64,000 bases of DNA from contig NZ_CP101458.1 of NCBI RefSeq assembly GCF_024362525.1, positions 124,001 through 188,000 on the forward strand. Direction: 5' to 3'. Below the pieces are notes generated by a model that was given only the letters and a program-made list of their open reading frames with translations, was not told the origin of the DNA and made no database searches. The position numbers were made by a program, and so were the translations under genes. This DNA is from Natrononativus amylolyticus (GTDB lineage Archaea; Halobacteriota; Halobacteria; Halobacteriales; Natrialbaceae). Of the stretch, positions 24,370 through 35,826 are shown piece after piece (positions within the stretch are counted from its first letter, which is position 1; the number at the start of each line of letters is the position of its first letter).

Positions 24370-24759
24370 ATGGAGTTCACTGTCGCACAGGTGACGGCCG
24401 AGGGGATCGACCCGGCCGCCGGTGGTCCGCTCGCGTACCTCGGGACGTTTCTGGTGGCGACGGCGTTCTACGGCGTCACGCTCCACATCGCCGCGAGGTA
24501 CGTCCTGGGCGACGTCCGGGTTCGTCGCGCGTTCACCGTCGCCCCGGCGCTGGCGCTGACGTCGCTGTTGCTCCAGCAGTGGGGGCCGGTCGTCGTGATC
24601 CCGGTCACGCTCGCGATCGCCTACACCGCGATTCTGATCGTCTACGACACCGACTACAAGCTCACGCTGCTCATTTCGGTGATCTACTACACCGTCGCGG
24701 CGCTGATCGGGTTCACCGTCTTCAACGTCGTTCGACTGCTGGGGACCGCCCCCGGGTGA
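24370..24759 (+). CDS. Four-span membrane protein (DUF7473-like)
   Basis: A 129-residue membrane protein. Hydrophobic segments are at about 22-40 (LAYLGTFLVATAFYGVTL), 55-72, 75-92 and 98-118 (LLISVIYYTVAALIGFTVFNVV). The central VIPVTLAIAYTAILIVYDTDYKLTLL is typical of a conserved haloarchaeal family I recall as DUF7473. It lies downstream of tbp with a 113-bp gap. Function unknown. Confidence 0.8.
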   Translation: MEFTVAQVTAEGIDPAAGGPLAYLGTFLVATAFYGVTLHIAARYVLGDVRVRRAFTVAPALALTSLLLQQWGPVVVIPVTLAIAYTAILIVYDTDYKLTLLISVIYYTVAALIGFTVFNVVRLLGTAPG

Positions 24760-24773
24760 TCTGTCGCACGACC

Positions 24774-24792
24774 GAGACGTATAGGCCGTCTC
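24774..24792 (+). terminator. Possible transcription terminator hairpin
   Basis: gagacg and cgtctc pair around a 7-nt loop, 15 bp after the preceding gene's stop, followed by aaaac. A T-rich tract lies further on (24941-24960). Archaeal termination usually relies on T-runs, so assignment of the hairpin is weak. Confidence 0.3.
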
Positions 24793-25150
24793 AAAACGGC
24801 GGTAATAGCGTGCTGATCCGGCCTTCTACCGGCAACCGTTACCGATAGACACGCGCTCTCGGCGCCGCGTTCGGCCCAAAAAAATTACTGAAAAGTATAC
24901 TGTTTCACTCTATACCGGTGGCAAGAACGATCGTAAAGAATTCTTTTTTCTGTATCTTTTAGGCGGAAACGGCAGAAACCCCCCCTCTACACCTCGATCG
25001 AGCGTCAGACACACATAGGGGAACTGACAATCAAATTTAGTGAATCTTTCCCGGGATTAAGGCGAGTTCACGACCGTGGAAACGTGTCAATGATATTTGA
25101 TCTTCCCGAACCGAATAAAATTCTGTATAATCTATGGAAACGACCAAATC

Positions 25151-25160
25151 GGTTTATTTT
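25151..25160 (+). promoter_or_regulatory. TATA box of the DUF7344-like gene
   Basis: ggtttatttt is centred about 33 bp upstream of the ATG at 25190. It supports this start and a near-leaderless transcript. Confidence 0.5.
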
Positions 25161-25189
25161 ACCCCGGTTTCCCTGATGGATTACGCACC

Positions 25190-25759
25190 ATGACTATCAC
25201 TGACGATAGACCTACCGGCTCCGTAACCGCGCCCTCCATCGACGATTCCACCGACGAGGAGCCGACGGAACTCTCCCGCGACGACGTGTTTCACATCCTC
25301 CAGACCCAGCGCAGGCGAGACGCGATCGCGTACCTCCTCTCGATCGACGGTGCTGTCGAGATGCGAGACATTGCCGAGTACGTGGCAGCGAAGGAGAACG
25401 ATACAACCATCGATGACCTGACGTCTTCACAGCGCCAGCGCGTGTACATCGCCCTTTACCAGTCGCACCTGCCGAAACTCGACAAGGAAGGAATTATCGA
25501 CTACAACAAGTCCCGCGGAATCGTCTGGCCGACCGATCAGCTGTCGCTGTTCGCGCCGTACCTCGAGACCGAAACCGAACCCGAGCCCGCGGACGCCGAC
25601 CGCGGCGAGTACAACGTCTACTACGCCGCCGTCACCGCCCTGAGTGCGGTACTGCTGTCGGCGTCGGCGATCGGCGCGCTGGCGATCTCCGGCGTCGCAC
25701 TCGGGACGATCATCACGGCGCTGTTCCTGTTGGTGACGATTCTCAGCCAGTACTCCTGA
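25190..25759 (+). CDS. Winged-helix protein with C-terminal membrane spans (DUF7344-like)
   Basis: A 189-residue protein. An HTH-like domain (about 30-115) shows LSRDDVFHILQTQRRRDAIAYLLSIDGAVEMRDIAEYVA and the YQSHLPKLDKEGIIDYNKSRGIV wing. Two C-terminal hydrophobic segments (~145-185) follow. This combination is the haloarchaeal DUF7344 style, so it may be a membrane-tethered transcription regulator. It starts at the ATG at 25190. Target and signal are unknown. Confidence 0.88.
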   Translation: MTITDDRPTGSVTAPSIDDSTDEEPTELSRDDVFHILQTQRRRDAIAYLLSIDGAVEMRDIAEYVAAKENDTTIDDLTSSQRQRVYIALYQSHLPKLDKEGIIDYNKSRGIVWPTDQLSLFAPYLETETEPEPADADRGEYNVYYAAVTALSAVLLSASAIGALAISGVALGTIITALFLLVTILSQYS

Positions 25760-25862
25760 TCTCGCAGCTCTTTCGGCCGCCCTACCGCCTAAAACCTGTC
25801 CCCACCCGCCTTGTCGCTCGGTTCGCCCGCTGGTTCGCAGGCGCCGCGAGCGCCGACCTCGG

Positions 25863-26717
25863 TCACTCGACGAGCCGTTCGATCTCGGTCACCAGGATGC
25901 CGCTCGCCCCGCGGCGTTTGACCTCGGTGATCGTCTCGAAGACGTCGCGCTCGTCGACGACGGCGTGAACGGCGACGTTCCTCCCGCCTCCGTTTGCGAT
26001 GTCCATGACCGTCGGCCCGCCGAGGCCGGGGATCACGTCGCGCACCTCCTCGAGTCGGTCTTCGGGAACGTTCATCATCAGGTACCGCTTGCCGTCGGCG
26101 GCGATGACCGACGAGAGGGCGGTTCGAATCTCGCGCACCTTCGGCTCGTCGAGTACGTCCTCGCGGGCGAACAGCCGGACCGAACTCGAGAGTACCTCCT
26201 CGACGATCTTCAGTCGGTTCACCTTCAGCGTCGTCCCCGTGCTCGTGATGTCGACGATGGCGTCGGCCATCTCGACGTGGGGGGTGAGCTCGGTTGCACC
26301 CGTCACTTCGACGATCGTGGGGTCGACGCCGGCGTCGGCGAAGAAGTTCCGCGTGACGGTCGGAAACTCCGTGGCGACGGTCTTCCCGCCGAGATCGGCG
26401 ACGGCGTCGATCTCGCCGTCCTCGGGGGCGGCGAGAACGAGGCGGCACTTCCCGAAGTCGAGGTCCAGCAGCTCCTCGACGTTGCCGACGCCGGCCTCGT
26501 GGACCTGGTCGAGTCCGGTGATCCCCATCTCGGCGGCGCCGTCGGCGACGTACTCGGGGATGTCCGCCGCGCGGGCGAACAGGACGGTGACGTCGGGGTC
26601 GACGGTTTCGGCGTACAGCTTCCGGTCGGCGCCGTTCTCGAGATGGAGTCCCGCCCGCTCCAAGAGGTCGATCGTCGGCTCGTGCAGGCGGCCCTTGTTG
26701 GGAACGGCGATACGCAT
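25863..26717 (-). CDS. hisG: ATP phosphoribosyltransferase (long form)
   Basis: Catalyses the first and regulated step of histidine synthesis, ATP + PRPP to phosphoribosyl-ATP. The 284-residue protein contains [10 protein letters not shown] at the start and the [33 protein letters not shown] phosphoribosyl-binding region. An ACT-like C-terminal regulatory domain (from ~210) mediates histidine feedback. Haloarchaeal his genes are scattered, and no other his gene is visible here. Confidence 0.96.
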   Translation of the reverse strand: MRIAVPNKGRLHEPTIDLLERAGLHLENGADRKLYAETVDPDVTVLFARAADIPEYVADGAAEMGITGLDQVHEAGVGNVEELLDLDFGKCRLVLAAPEDGEIDAVADLGGKTVATEFPTVTRNFFADAGVDPTIVEVTGATELTPHVEMADAIVDITSTGTTLKVNRLKIVEEVLSSSVRLFAREDVLDEPKVREIRTALSSVIAADGKRYLMMNVPEDRLEEVRDVIPGLGGPTVMDIANGGGRNVAVHAVVDERDVFETITEVKRRGASGILVTEIERLVE

Positions 26718-26821
26718 ACGCCGGTGGTTGGGGGCGTAGTGGCAACTGTCTTTTCATCGGCGTCAGTCGGCGAGACCGGGCGGTCGGCATCGATCCCCCC
26801 GGATTTCGACCTCGATAGCTT

Positions 26822-26835
26822 TACTTTCGAAAGTA
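26822..26835. promoter_or_regulatory. 14-bp palindrome upstream of copA
   Basis: tactttcgaaagta is a perfect palindrome 65 bp before the copA ATG and about 105 bp from the divergent hisG start. It is placed as a metal-responsive operator would be. Whether it acts on copA, hisG or neither is inferred from position only. Confidence 0.45.
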
Positions 26836-26900
26836 CGGGCCGAACGAATCGCAGAATCTGAGGGGCAACTCGCTTGAACCTGTGGCTCGTAGGTCTGCCC

Positions 26901-29531
<2,631 letters not shown>

Positions 29532-29574
29532 GGTCGCGGGCCACGAATTTTTCGGGCGCCCGCTATCCCGTCGG

Positions 29575-30495
29575 TCACTCGTCTTCGATCCGGACGTCGA
29601 ACTTCGAGGGCCAGCGGTACCGCCGACCGCCCCAGACGAACGTCCGGCGGGCCAGCCCGTACGCCATGAGCGGCACGGACGCCAGGACCGCGGGGTACGC
29701 CAGCAGGAAGGTCCACCGGCGGATTCCGAACGACGCGTACAGCGCCCCCAGCAGTGCCGTCAGCACCGCGATCGCCGGGAGCGGAACCGCCAGGCCTGCG
29801 GCGGTGACCGCCGCGGCCCCGACGCCGCTCGCGGCGTTCGCCTTCGGACCGTGGCGGTGGGCGATTTTCGTGAATCGCGCGTGTCTCTCGAGCGTCCCGC
29901 GGATCGTCCCGCCGATCTCGACGCGGCGCGGCCGTTTGACGGGCGTGACCTCGAGGTGCTCGCCCAGCAGGCCGTCGTCGCTCACCGTTCGGCGAAGTTC
30001 GTCGAGGAAGCCCGCCTCGTCGAGGTCGTCGCGCTCGAAGATCACCGACCCGGCCCACGCGAGATCGTTGACGTAGACCGAGAGCGTTCCCCCGACGACG
30101 TACAGCGGCTCGAGCAGGAGCGACAGCGGGTCCGTGCCGACGAAGACCGGCAGTTCCGTCGTCGGACCGTGAACGGCGTAGTCGGCGTGCAGCCCCTCGA
30201 GCCAGTCGGGTGGGTGATGGAAGTCGTCGTCAGTCCACACGATGCGCTCGCTCTCGGCGGCTTCCATCCCGGCGGCGACGGCGTTCGCCTTCCCCGAACA
30301 CCCGTCGGGCTCGCCGGCGACGACGACGCGAGCGCCGTCGGGAAGCGTGTCGGCGCGTTCCGCGACGGGATCGGTTTCGGCGTCACAGACGACGAGCAGT
30401 TCGTCGTCCTCGCCCAACTGGGCGGCGACCTCCTCGCAGACGCCGCCCGGCTCGACCGTCGGCAGAATCACACTCGTCGGCGGACTCTCGGCCAT
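29575..30495 (-). CDS. Membrane-associated glycosyltransferase family 2
   Basis: A 306-residue GT-A fold protein. It has SVILPTVEPGG at the N-terminus, a GCSGKANAVAAGMEAAESE helix and the metal-binding DxD region as WTDDDFHHPPDWLEG (around residue 92). Hydrophobic segments at ~215-240 and ~245-280 anchor it. The C-terminal spans suggest that it elongates a membrane-bound lipid glycan, with an S-layer or polar-lipid glycan as possible acceptor. The sugar donor is unknown. Confidence 0.85.
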   Translation of the reverse strand: MAESPPTSVILPTVEPGGVCEEVAAQLGEDDELLVVCDAETDPVAERADTLPDGARVVVAGEPDGCSGKANAVAAGMEAAESERIVWTDDDFHHPPDWLEGLHADYAVHGPTTELPVFVGTDPLSLLLEPLYVVGGTLSVYVNDLAWAGSVIFERDDLDEAGFLDELRRTVSDDGLLGEHLEVTPVKRPRRVEIGGTIRGTLERHARFTKIAHRHGPKANAASGVGAAAVTAAGLAVPLPAIAVLTALLGALYASFGIRRWTFLLAYPAVLASVPLMAYGLARRTFVWGGRRYRWPSKFDVRIEDE

Positions 30496-30586
30496 ACCGG
30501 TGACCTCTCTCGCCGGCGTGATAAACCGCCGTCATCCCTGCCGACGACCGTCACCTGCGAAGTGATCGTAACTCGAGGCGCTCCGT

Positions 30587-31465
30587 CTACGCCCGGCCGC
30601 CGTCTCTGTTGCGCTGAACGAGGTAGACGACGACCACCGCCCAGAGCGCCCCAGTGAACCCGAACACGCCGGGGGCGGCCGGGCGGGGTTCCCCGCTGAA
30701 CGCCGCCCCCGCGTAGACGAGTGCGTACGCGCCGATCGGAACGCCCACGTACAGCCACACGCTCGGGAACCAGCCCGCTTCTGCGGCTCGAGGCGCCGTC
30801 GCGTCGACGAACAGCGCGACGAAGGCGAGGACCGAGAGCGGCACCAGGACGAACAGCAGGAGGACGGACAGTCCGAGTTCGGCGCCGCTCTCGGGCGCAA
30901 TCCCCAGCGTGTAGCCCAGTGCGATCGGCGCGAACAGCGCGTACGCGACGACGAGGCGGTACCACCACCGCGAGTCGGATGACGCCCGATCTGCGGCGGT
31001 TTCCGGCTCGAGCACCCGGTGGTCTCGACTGAGTCGCCGCGCCGCCCACCCGCTGAACTGGGCCGCGAGCATCGTCACGAGCACGGTGAGTCCGACGCCG
31101 AAGACGACGCTGAGCGGCGTCAGAACGACCGCGACGGCCGCCATTCGCGGCGAGGCGGCCCAGATCGTCGCGGCCGCGTTGGCCAGGTAGACGAGGACGG
31201 CCGCGAGCGAGCCCGCGAGGCCGGTCCAGATCCCGGCGCGGCGGCTGTCGGGTTCCCGGTTGCTGTAGTAGTAGCCGACGAACAACGCGGCCAGCAGCAG
31301 GGGCGTCCCCGAGATCGACCCGCCGAGAACGACGCCGTCGTCTACGCCGGCCACCGACTCCCACGAGAGCAGCAGCGTGACGGGCACCGTCGCGAGCCCG
31401 ACGAGGATCGCGACCCGCAGCGACTTGTCGGTCAGTCCATCGGAGAGGCGACGAACGGGGTGCAT
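30587..31465 (-). CDS. Multi-span membrane protein, hypothetical
   Basis: A 292-residue protein with about eight hydrophobic segments. The first half has LLLAALFVGYYYSNREPDSRRAGIWTGLAGSLAAVLVYLANAA, a pattern seen in haloarchaeal DUF5518-like proteins; this assignment is uncertain. It starts at the ATG at 31465. It is co-directional with the GT2 gene and the SpoIIM-like gene. No catalytic motif is visible. Confidence 0.75.
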   Translation of the reverse strand: MHPVRRLSDGLTDKSLRVAILVGLATVPVTLLLSWESVAGVDDGVVLGGSISGTPLLLAALFVGYYYSNREPDSRRAGIWTGLAGSLAAVLVYLANAAATIWAASPRMAAVAVVLTPLSVVFGVGLTVLVTMLAAQFSGWAARRLSRDHRVLEPETAADRASSDSRWWYRLVVAYALFAPIALGYTLGIAPESGAELGLSVLLLFVLVPLSVLAFVALFVDATAPRAAEAGWFPSVWLYVGVPIGAYALVYAGAAFSGEPRPAAPGVFGFTGALWAVVVVYLVQRNRDGGRA

Positions 31466-31546
31466 CGGTGGTTCCGGTACAGCGCGCGAAGCGATCAATC
31501 TTCTGACTGAAATCGGCCGCCGGCGCGGCCGAGTGCTCCCGTCGCT

Positions 31547-32338
31547 TCAGGGACCGTCCTCGAGGCCGGCGCCGAACAGCGCCTCGAGCAGCGCGGGCGT
31601 CACGTACGCCTCGACGAACGCCGCGACGACGAGGACGAGCCAGGCGAACAGCACGAGCAGCCCCGTCCGCGAGAGGTACGCCCGCGTGAGGAACGACTCG
31701 CGGGTGCCCAGTACCCGCTGGCCGAACCGGTGGACGAGCCGGAAGCCGACGCCGGAGGCCACGAACAGCGCGGGCAGCTCGAAGATTCCGTGGGGTGCGA
31801 GGCCGACGACGATGAAACCGACGCCGGCGAGTCCCGCCATCGAGAGGGCGATGTTTCCCACGAGCACGCCGTTTAACACCATTACGAACGCGGTGAACAC
31901 ACCCAGCGTGAACGCCCCGAGGATCGACATCACGAACGGCGGGGTGTTGTTGAGGATGAAGAAGGTGGCCGTCAGCTCGAGTTCGAACTCCTCGCCCGGC
32001 TCGCCGTCCTCGAGGCCGAGTTCGTCGCCGACGAGTTCGAGGAAGAGCTCGGTGAGGTCGATCCCCGCGAGCAGGAGCACCGCACCCAGGAGCGAGCCGA
32101 CGGCGAACAGCCCGGTCGCGAACCAGACGTAGCGGCGGTGTTCGGCCCACGCCGCGGAGAGCCGGTCGGGGGCGGTCACCGAGAGGGCGACGATCGCGAC
32201 GGCGGTGAGGGCGGCGCCGAGGGCCACCGTCGGCTCGCCGCGGTCGACCACCGCGACGGCCCCCGTCGCGATCGTCGCGAGGACGACGACGAGGGAGACG
32301 GCCAGCCAGCTTCGGGTGCCGTCCGAACGGTCTGTCAT
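31547..32338 (-). CDS. Stage II sporulation protein M-like (DUF95) membrane protein
   Basis: A 263-residue membrane protein with about six spans. The SpoIIM/DUF95 signatures are ILNNTPPFVMSILGAFTLGVFTAFVMVLNGVLVGN (~140-175), GLAPHGIFELPALFVASGVGFRL (~188-210) and the C-terminal VVAAFVEAYVTPALL. In bacteria SpoIIM acts in septum remodelling; archaeal homologues lack sporulation and their role is unknown. It starts at the ATG at 32338, where the hydrophobic part begins. Confidence 0.9.
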   Translation of the reverse strand: MTDRSDGTRSWLAVSLVVVLATIATGAVAVVDRGEPTVALGAALTAVAIVALSVTAPDRLSAAWAEHRRYVWFATGLFAVGSLLGAVLLLAGIDLTELFLELVGDELGLEDGEPGEEFELELTATFFILNNTPPFVMSILGAFTLGVFTAFVMVLNGVLVGNIALSMAGLAGVGFIVVGLAPHGIFELPALFVASGVGFRLVHRFGQRVLGTRESFLTRAYLSRTGLLVLFAWLVLVVAAFVEAYVTPALLEALFGAGLEDGP

Positions 32339-32535
32339 ACGATTCGATAGACTGGGCGACTCAATAAAACCCGCCGCCTCGAACGCCTCTCCGGTCGTCG
32401 TCACGCGACGGAACCCGAACCCTGGGTCGGCCGTCCGGACTATCGAGGCGCCCGTTCGGCTACTGCCCTGCGACGATTCCCAGCGACTGGGAACGCGCTC
32501 GCCGCTTAATCCGATCCACCCCTTACGGTCCGACG

Positions 32536-32658
32536 ATGTCCGTTGGAAAGTTCCTCGACGGTGACGAACTGAATGGAACGCACGCCGCGATCGTCTTCAC
32601 CCTCTGGATCTCGCTCGTCCTGGGTGCGGGCATACTGCTCGTGCTCAACGTGTCGTAG
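32536..32658 (+). CDS. Forty-residue single-span membrane peptide
   Basis: MSVGKFLDGDELNGTHAAIV followed by a strongly hydrophobic stretch to LLVLNVS. There is one membrane span and a short cytoplasmic N-terminus. A TATA-like gcttaatccg lies about 30 bp upstream. It is divergent from the SpoIIM-like gene. Too short for family assignment, but codon use and the promoter support a real gene. Confidence 0.55.
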   Translation: MSVGKFLDGDELNGTHAAIVFTLWISLVLGAGILLVLNVS

Positions 32659-32666
32659 CGCCCGCC

Positions 32667-32963
32667 ATGGTCGACGAACCGCCGGCCACGCTGCGACGGT
32701 TCGATCTCGAGCGCGCCGACGAGGTCGTCAGGCGCCACCTTCGACGCGAGTACCTCGAGCACCCGACGCGCGGTCCGTACGTCAAGTCGCGCGTGCTGTA
32801 CGAGGGCGTCGAAGCCGAGATCGATCCGGCGTTTTCCCTCGAACTGTTCGGGATGTTCTGTGAGAGTCGGCCCTACCTCGAGAAGTGGTCGCGGGGCTAC
32901 AGCGGCTCCTACCGGTATCGGATCCTGGCCGCCGAACTCGACCGCGACCCGGGGTCGACCTGA
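32667..32963 (+). CDS. Small basic/acidic soluble protein, hypothetical
   Basis: A 98-residue soluble protein beginning 8 bp after the 40-residue gene, so probably co-transcribed. It is rich in charged residues (LERADEVVRRHLRREYLEHPTRGPYVKSRVLYEG) and ends in SGSYRYRILAAELDRDPGST. It has a conserved look but no known motif. It converges with the threonine synthase homologue. Confidence 0.65.
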   Translation: MVDEPPATLRRFDLERADEVVRRHLRREYLEHPTRGPYVKSRVLYEGVEAEIDPAFSLELFGMFCESRPYLEKWSRGYSGSYRYRILAAELDRDPGST

Positions 32964-32971
32964 GCGGCGAC

Positions 32972-34279
32972 TCAGTCCCCGAGAACGCCGTGGGCCTCGA
33001 GCGCCTCCCGGATCGCCGTCCACTCGGGCTCGACCCGCGGGGCCTCGTGCGTTCGGCCGTTCTTGAACCCGCTCGAGGTCGCGATCGCGACGACGGGCGA
33101 CTCGAGTTCGGGAGCCGAGACGGGCTCACCGTCCGCGTCTACGGCGACTGGACCGTCGCCAGCGTGAGCCGAGTCGAGCTCGAATAATGCCTGGAGCCCC
33201 GCGACGCCGGCTGCACCCGAGTCTTCCTGCCAGAGCCCGCTCCGCGCGAGGCGGTGGTGGCTCTCCTCGAGTTCGGCCTCGCTGAAGCCGACGACGATAC
33301 CGCCGCTCTCGCGGATCGCGCGCAGTCCGCGCACGCTGCTCGTCGTCGCCTTGATGGAGTACGCCTCGGTGGGTTCGGGCTCGACGCGGGCGATTTCTCG
33401 CCCCGCGGCGACGGCCGCCCGGAGCGGGGCGCGCACGCCGGGTTCGCAGGCGACGATCGACGGCGTCCGATCGGCGAGACCCAGCGACTCGAGTTCGCGA
33501 AACCCCTTCCAGACGCCGTACAGGAGTTCGGCGTAACAGGTCGGAACCGCGACGGTGCCGGGAACCGACCCGTCGAACTGGCAGTAGAGCTCGTAGGCGA
33601 TCGTCTTGTACCCCTCCGGCCCCCAGGCGTGGCCGGTGTGGACCCGGGTGCGAGAGCTGACGGCGTGGAAGCCGTACTCGTCGGCGAGCCGATTCACGGC
33701 GTCCTGTCGCACCTCGATGTCGTCGACGGCCAGGAGGACGGCCCCGTAGCGCTCGATGAACGCCTGGACCGCGGGCGGGGTCCGCGAGGCGGTGAACACG
33801 ACGCAGGGGAGACCGGCGCGAGCGGCGTAGGCGGCGGCCGCGGCCCCGTGGTTTCCGGTTGAGGAGGCGACGACCCCCGCCGCGCCCTCGCGGGCGGCGG
33901 CGCTGACGGTACACCGGTTCAGCCGGTCCTTGTGGCTCCAGGTTGGGTTCTGACTCTCGTCTTTGACGTACACCTCCTCGAGACCCAGCCAGTCGCCGAC
34001 CGCCGGCACCGACACCAGCGGCGTGTTCCCCTCGCCCAGCCGCGTTTCGGGGGCGAGCGGCGGCAAGAGTGGTTGCCAGCGCTCGAGTCCCGCTTTCGGC
34101 GGTGCGTCGAACAGCGCGGACTCGAGGTCGTCGTAGGCGTAGTCGACGCCGACGGGGTACTGCACCTCGTCGGTGCTCGCCTCCGGACAGCCGCCGGTGA
34201 GCGCCGGCTCGAGGGGGTACTCGATCTCGGGGGCTGCGAGTGAGCGCTGACCGGTCGCCAGCGATCGGTCGGGGTTCAT
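32972..34279 (-). CDS. thrC: Threonine synthase-like PLP enzyme
   Basis: A 435-residue fold-type II PLP enzyme. The Schiff-base Lys117 is in NPTWSHKDRLN, the phosphate loop is ASSTGNHGAAAAAYAARAGL and the C-terminal region has IATSSGFKN. It probably converts O-phosphohomoserine to threonine. A start at the ATG at 34279 gives a long hydrophilic head (~60 residues) before the conserved LGEGNTPLV region. A threonine synthase paralogue with different specificity is possible. Confidence 0.88.
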   Translation of the reverse strand: MNPDRSLATGQRSLAAPEIEYPLEPALTGGCPEASTDEVQYPVGVDYAYDDLESALFDAPPKAGLERWQPLLPPLAPETRLGEGNTPLVSVPAVGDWLGLEEVYVKDESQNPTWSHKDRLNRCTVSAAAREGAAGVVASSTGNHGAAAAAYAARAGLPCVVFTASRTPPAVQAFIERYGAVLLAVDDIEVRQDAVNRLADEYGFHAVSSRTRVHTGHAWGPEGYKTIAYELYCQFDGSVPGTVAVPTCYAELLYGVWKGFRELESLGLADRTPSIVACEPGVRAPLRAAVAAGREIARVEPEPTEAYSIKATTSSVRGLRAIRESGGIVVGFSEAELEESHHRLARSGLWQEDSGAAGVAGLQALFELDSAHAGDGPVAVDADGEPVSAPELESPVVAIATSSGFKNGRTHEAPRVEPEWTAIREALEAHGVLGD

Positions 34280-34395
34280 GGCGGGCGCAACGAGGCGTCG
34301 GAAAATAGCTCTGGTGGACGCCCGCAGGACTCCGGGGTCTCGAGACCGCGACGGGAGACGGCAGATTGACGCCCCCGGAGCGGAAAGCTCGAGCC

Positions 34396-35694
34396 ATGAG
34401 TACGCTGGCGATCACGGGCGGACGGCTGCTTCTGCCGGAGCTGACGATCGAACGCGCGGACGTGCTGGTCGACCGGGAAACCGGCGAGATCCTCGAGATC
34501 GCTCCCGACCTCGCGGGCGCGGCCGACGAGCGCCTCGACGCCTCGAACTCGCTGGTGACGCCGGGGTTCGTCAACGGCCACTGTCACGTCGCAATGTCGC
34601 TGTTGCGGGGGTACGCCGACGACAAGCCCCTCGAGACGTGGCTCCGCGAGGACGTCTGGCCGGTCGAGGGGGCGCTCACGGCCGAGGACGTCCGCGTCGG
34701 GACCGAACTCGGCGTCCTCGAGATGATCAAGTCGGGAACGACCGCGTTCGCGGACATGTACTTTCACGTCCCCGAGATCGCCAGTGTCATCGAGCAGGCG
34801 GGCGTGCGCGCCCGTCTGGGACACGGCATCGTCACGATCGGCAAGGACGAGGAAGCCGCCCGCGCGGACGCCGAAGAGAGCCTCGCGGTCGCCGCCGAGT
34901 TCGACGGCGCGGCCGACGGCCGGATCGGAACGGCGTTCATGCCCCACTCGCTGACGACCGTCGGCGAAGAGTATCTCGAGGAGTTCGTCCCCGAGGCCCG
35001 CGACCTCGGCGTCCCAGTCCACTACCACGCGAACGAAACCCGCGACGAGGTGTCGCCGATCGTCGACGAACGCGGGATGCGGCCGCTCGAGTACGCCCTC
35101 GAGGTGGGGATGCTCGAGCGCGAGGACTTCCTCGCCCACGGGGTCCACGTCGACGAGCGCGAAATCGACCTGCTCGCCGAGAGCGGCGCGAGCGTGATCC
35201 ACTGTCCGGCCTCGAACATGAAACTCGCCAGCGGGATGGCCCCCGTTCAGGATCTGCTCGACGCCGGCGTCACCGTCGGCCTCGGCACCGACGGCGCGGC
35301 CTCGAACAACGACCTCTCGATGCTCGACGAGGCCCGCGACGCGGCCATGCTCGGGAAACTCGCGACCGACGACGCGAGCGCCGTTCCCGCCGAGGCGGTC
35401 GTCGAGATGACGTTCCGAGGAAGCGCCGACGCCCTCGGCCTCGAGTCCGGCCGCCTCGTCGAGGGCGCCCCCGCCGACCTCGCGGTGATCGACCTCGAGA
35501 AACCGCACCTCACGCCGGCCCACGACCTCGTGAGCCACCTCGCGTACGCGGCCGCGGCGGCCGACGTCCGTCACACCGTCTGTGACGGCAGGGTGCTGAT
35601 GCGCGACCGCGAGGTGCAGACGCTCGAGGAGGGGGCGGTGCTCGAGCGGGCCACAGAGCACGCCTCGGCGCTCGCGGAGCGGGCCGACGGCTGA
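34396..35694 (+). CDS. mtaD: 5-Methylthioadenosine / S-adenosylhomocysteine deaminase
   Basis: A 432-residue amidohydrolase that deaminates MTA or SAH to the inosine form. Metal ligands are His62 and His64 (GHCHV), a His in PVHYHANETRDE, a later His in SVIHCPASNMKLASG and Asp in GLGTDGAASNNDLSM. Length and motif order match the MTA/SAH deaminase family. It starts at the ATG at 34396. It lies about 970 bp from adenosylhomocysteinase in the same direction, so both SAH-consuming routes are close together. A guanine or atrazine-type deaminase is a weaker alternative. Confidence 0.93.
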   Translation: MSTLAITGGRLLLPELTIERADVLVDRETGEILEIAPDLAGAADERLDASNSLVTPGFVNGHCHVAMSLLRGYADDKPLETWLREDVWPVEGALTAEDVRVGTELGVLEMIKSGTTAFADMYFHVPEIASVIEQAGVRARLGHGIVTIGKDEEAARADAEESLAVAAEFDGAADGRIGTAFMPHSLTTVGEEYLEEFVPEARDLGVPVHYHANETRDEVSPIVDERGMRPLEYALEVGMLEREDFLAHGVHVDEREIDLLAESGASVIHCPASNMKLASGMAPVQDLLDAGVTVGLGTDGAASNNDLSMLDEARDAAMLGKLATDDASAVPAEAVVEMTFRGSADALGLESGRLVEGAPADLAVIDLEKPHLTPAHDLVSHLAYAAAAADVRHTVCDGRVLMRDREVQTLEEGAVLERATEHASALAERADG

Positions 35695-35790
35695 CGACGG
35701 ACTCGTTTTGAACGCTCTCTGCGGTCGATAAACGCTTAGAACGGTTTTCGAGAGGCTATTACCGTTCGCGAACGACCCGAACGTCCGGCG

Positions 35791-35800
35791 GGGTTTATTC
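35791..35800 (+). promoter_or_regulatory. TATA box of the HAGP-repeat protein gene
   Basis: gggtttattc is centred about 30 bp upstream of the ATG at 35827. A gggtgg ribosome-binding-like sequence sits directly before the ATG. Confidence 0.45.
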
Positions 35801-35826
35801 GTTGTTTCTTGAATTTCTCGGGTGGA

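Larger units (their letters stand above)
24760..25189. other. AT-rich intergenic region
   Basis: A 430-bp gap markedly richer in A/T than its surroundings from about 24870. It holds a hairpin at 24774-24792, a T-rich stretch (24941-24960), a run of seven C near 24980 and the promoter of the downstream gene. No open frame looks coding. Confidence 0.75.

Noticed and set aside
34278-35585. Plus-strand frame overlapping the MTA/SAH deaminase
   Set aside because: Alternate frame of a well-supported enzyme gene with Arg/Gly/Asp bias.
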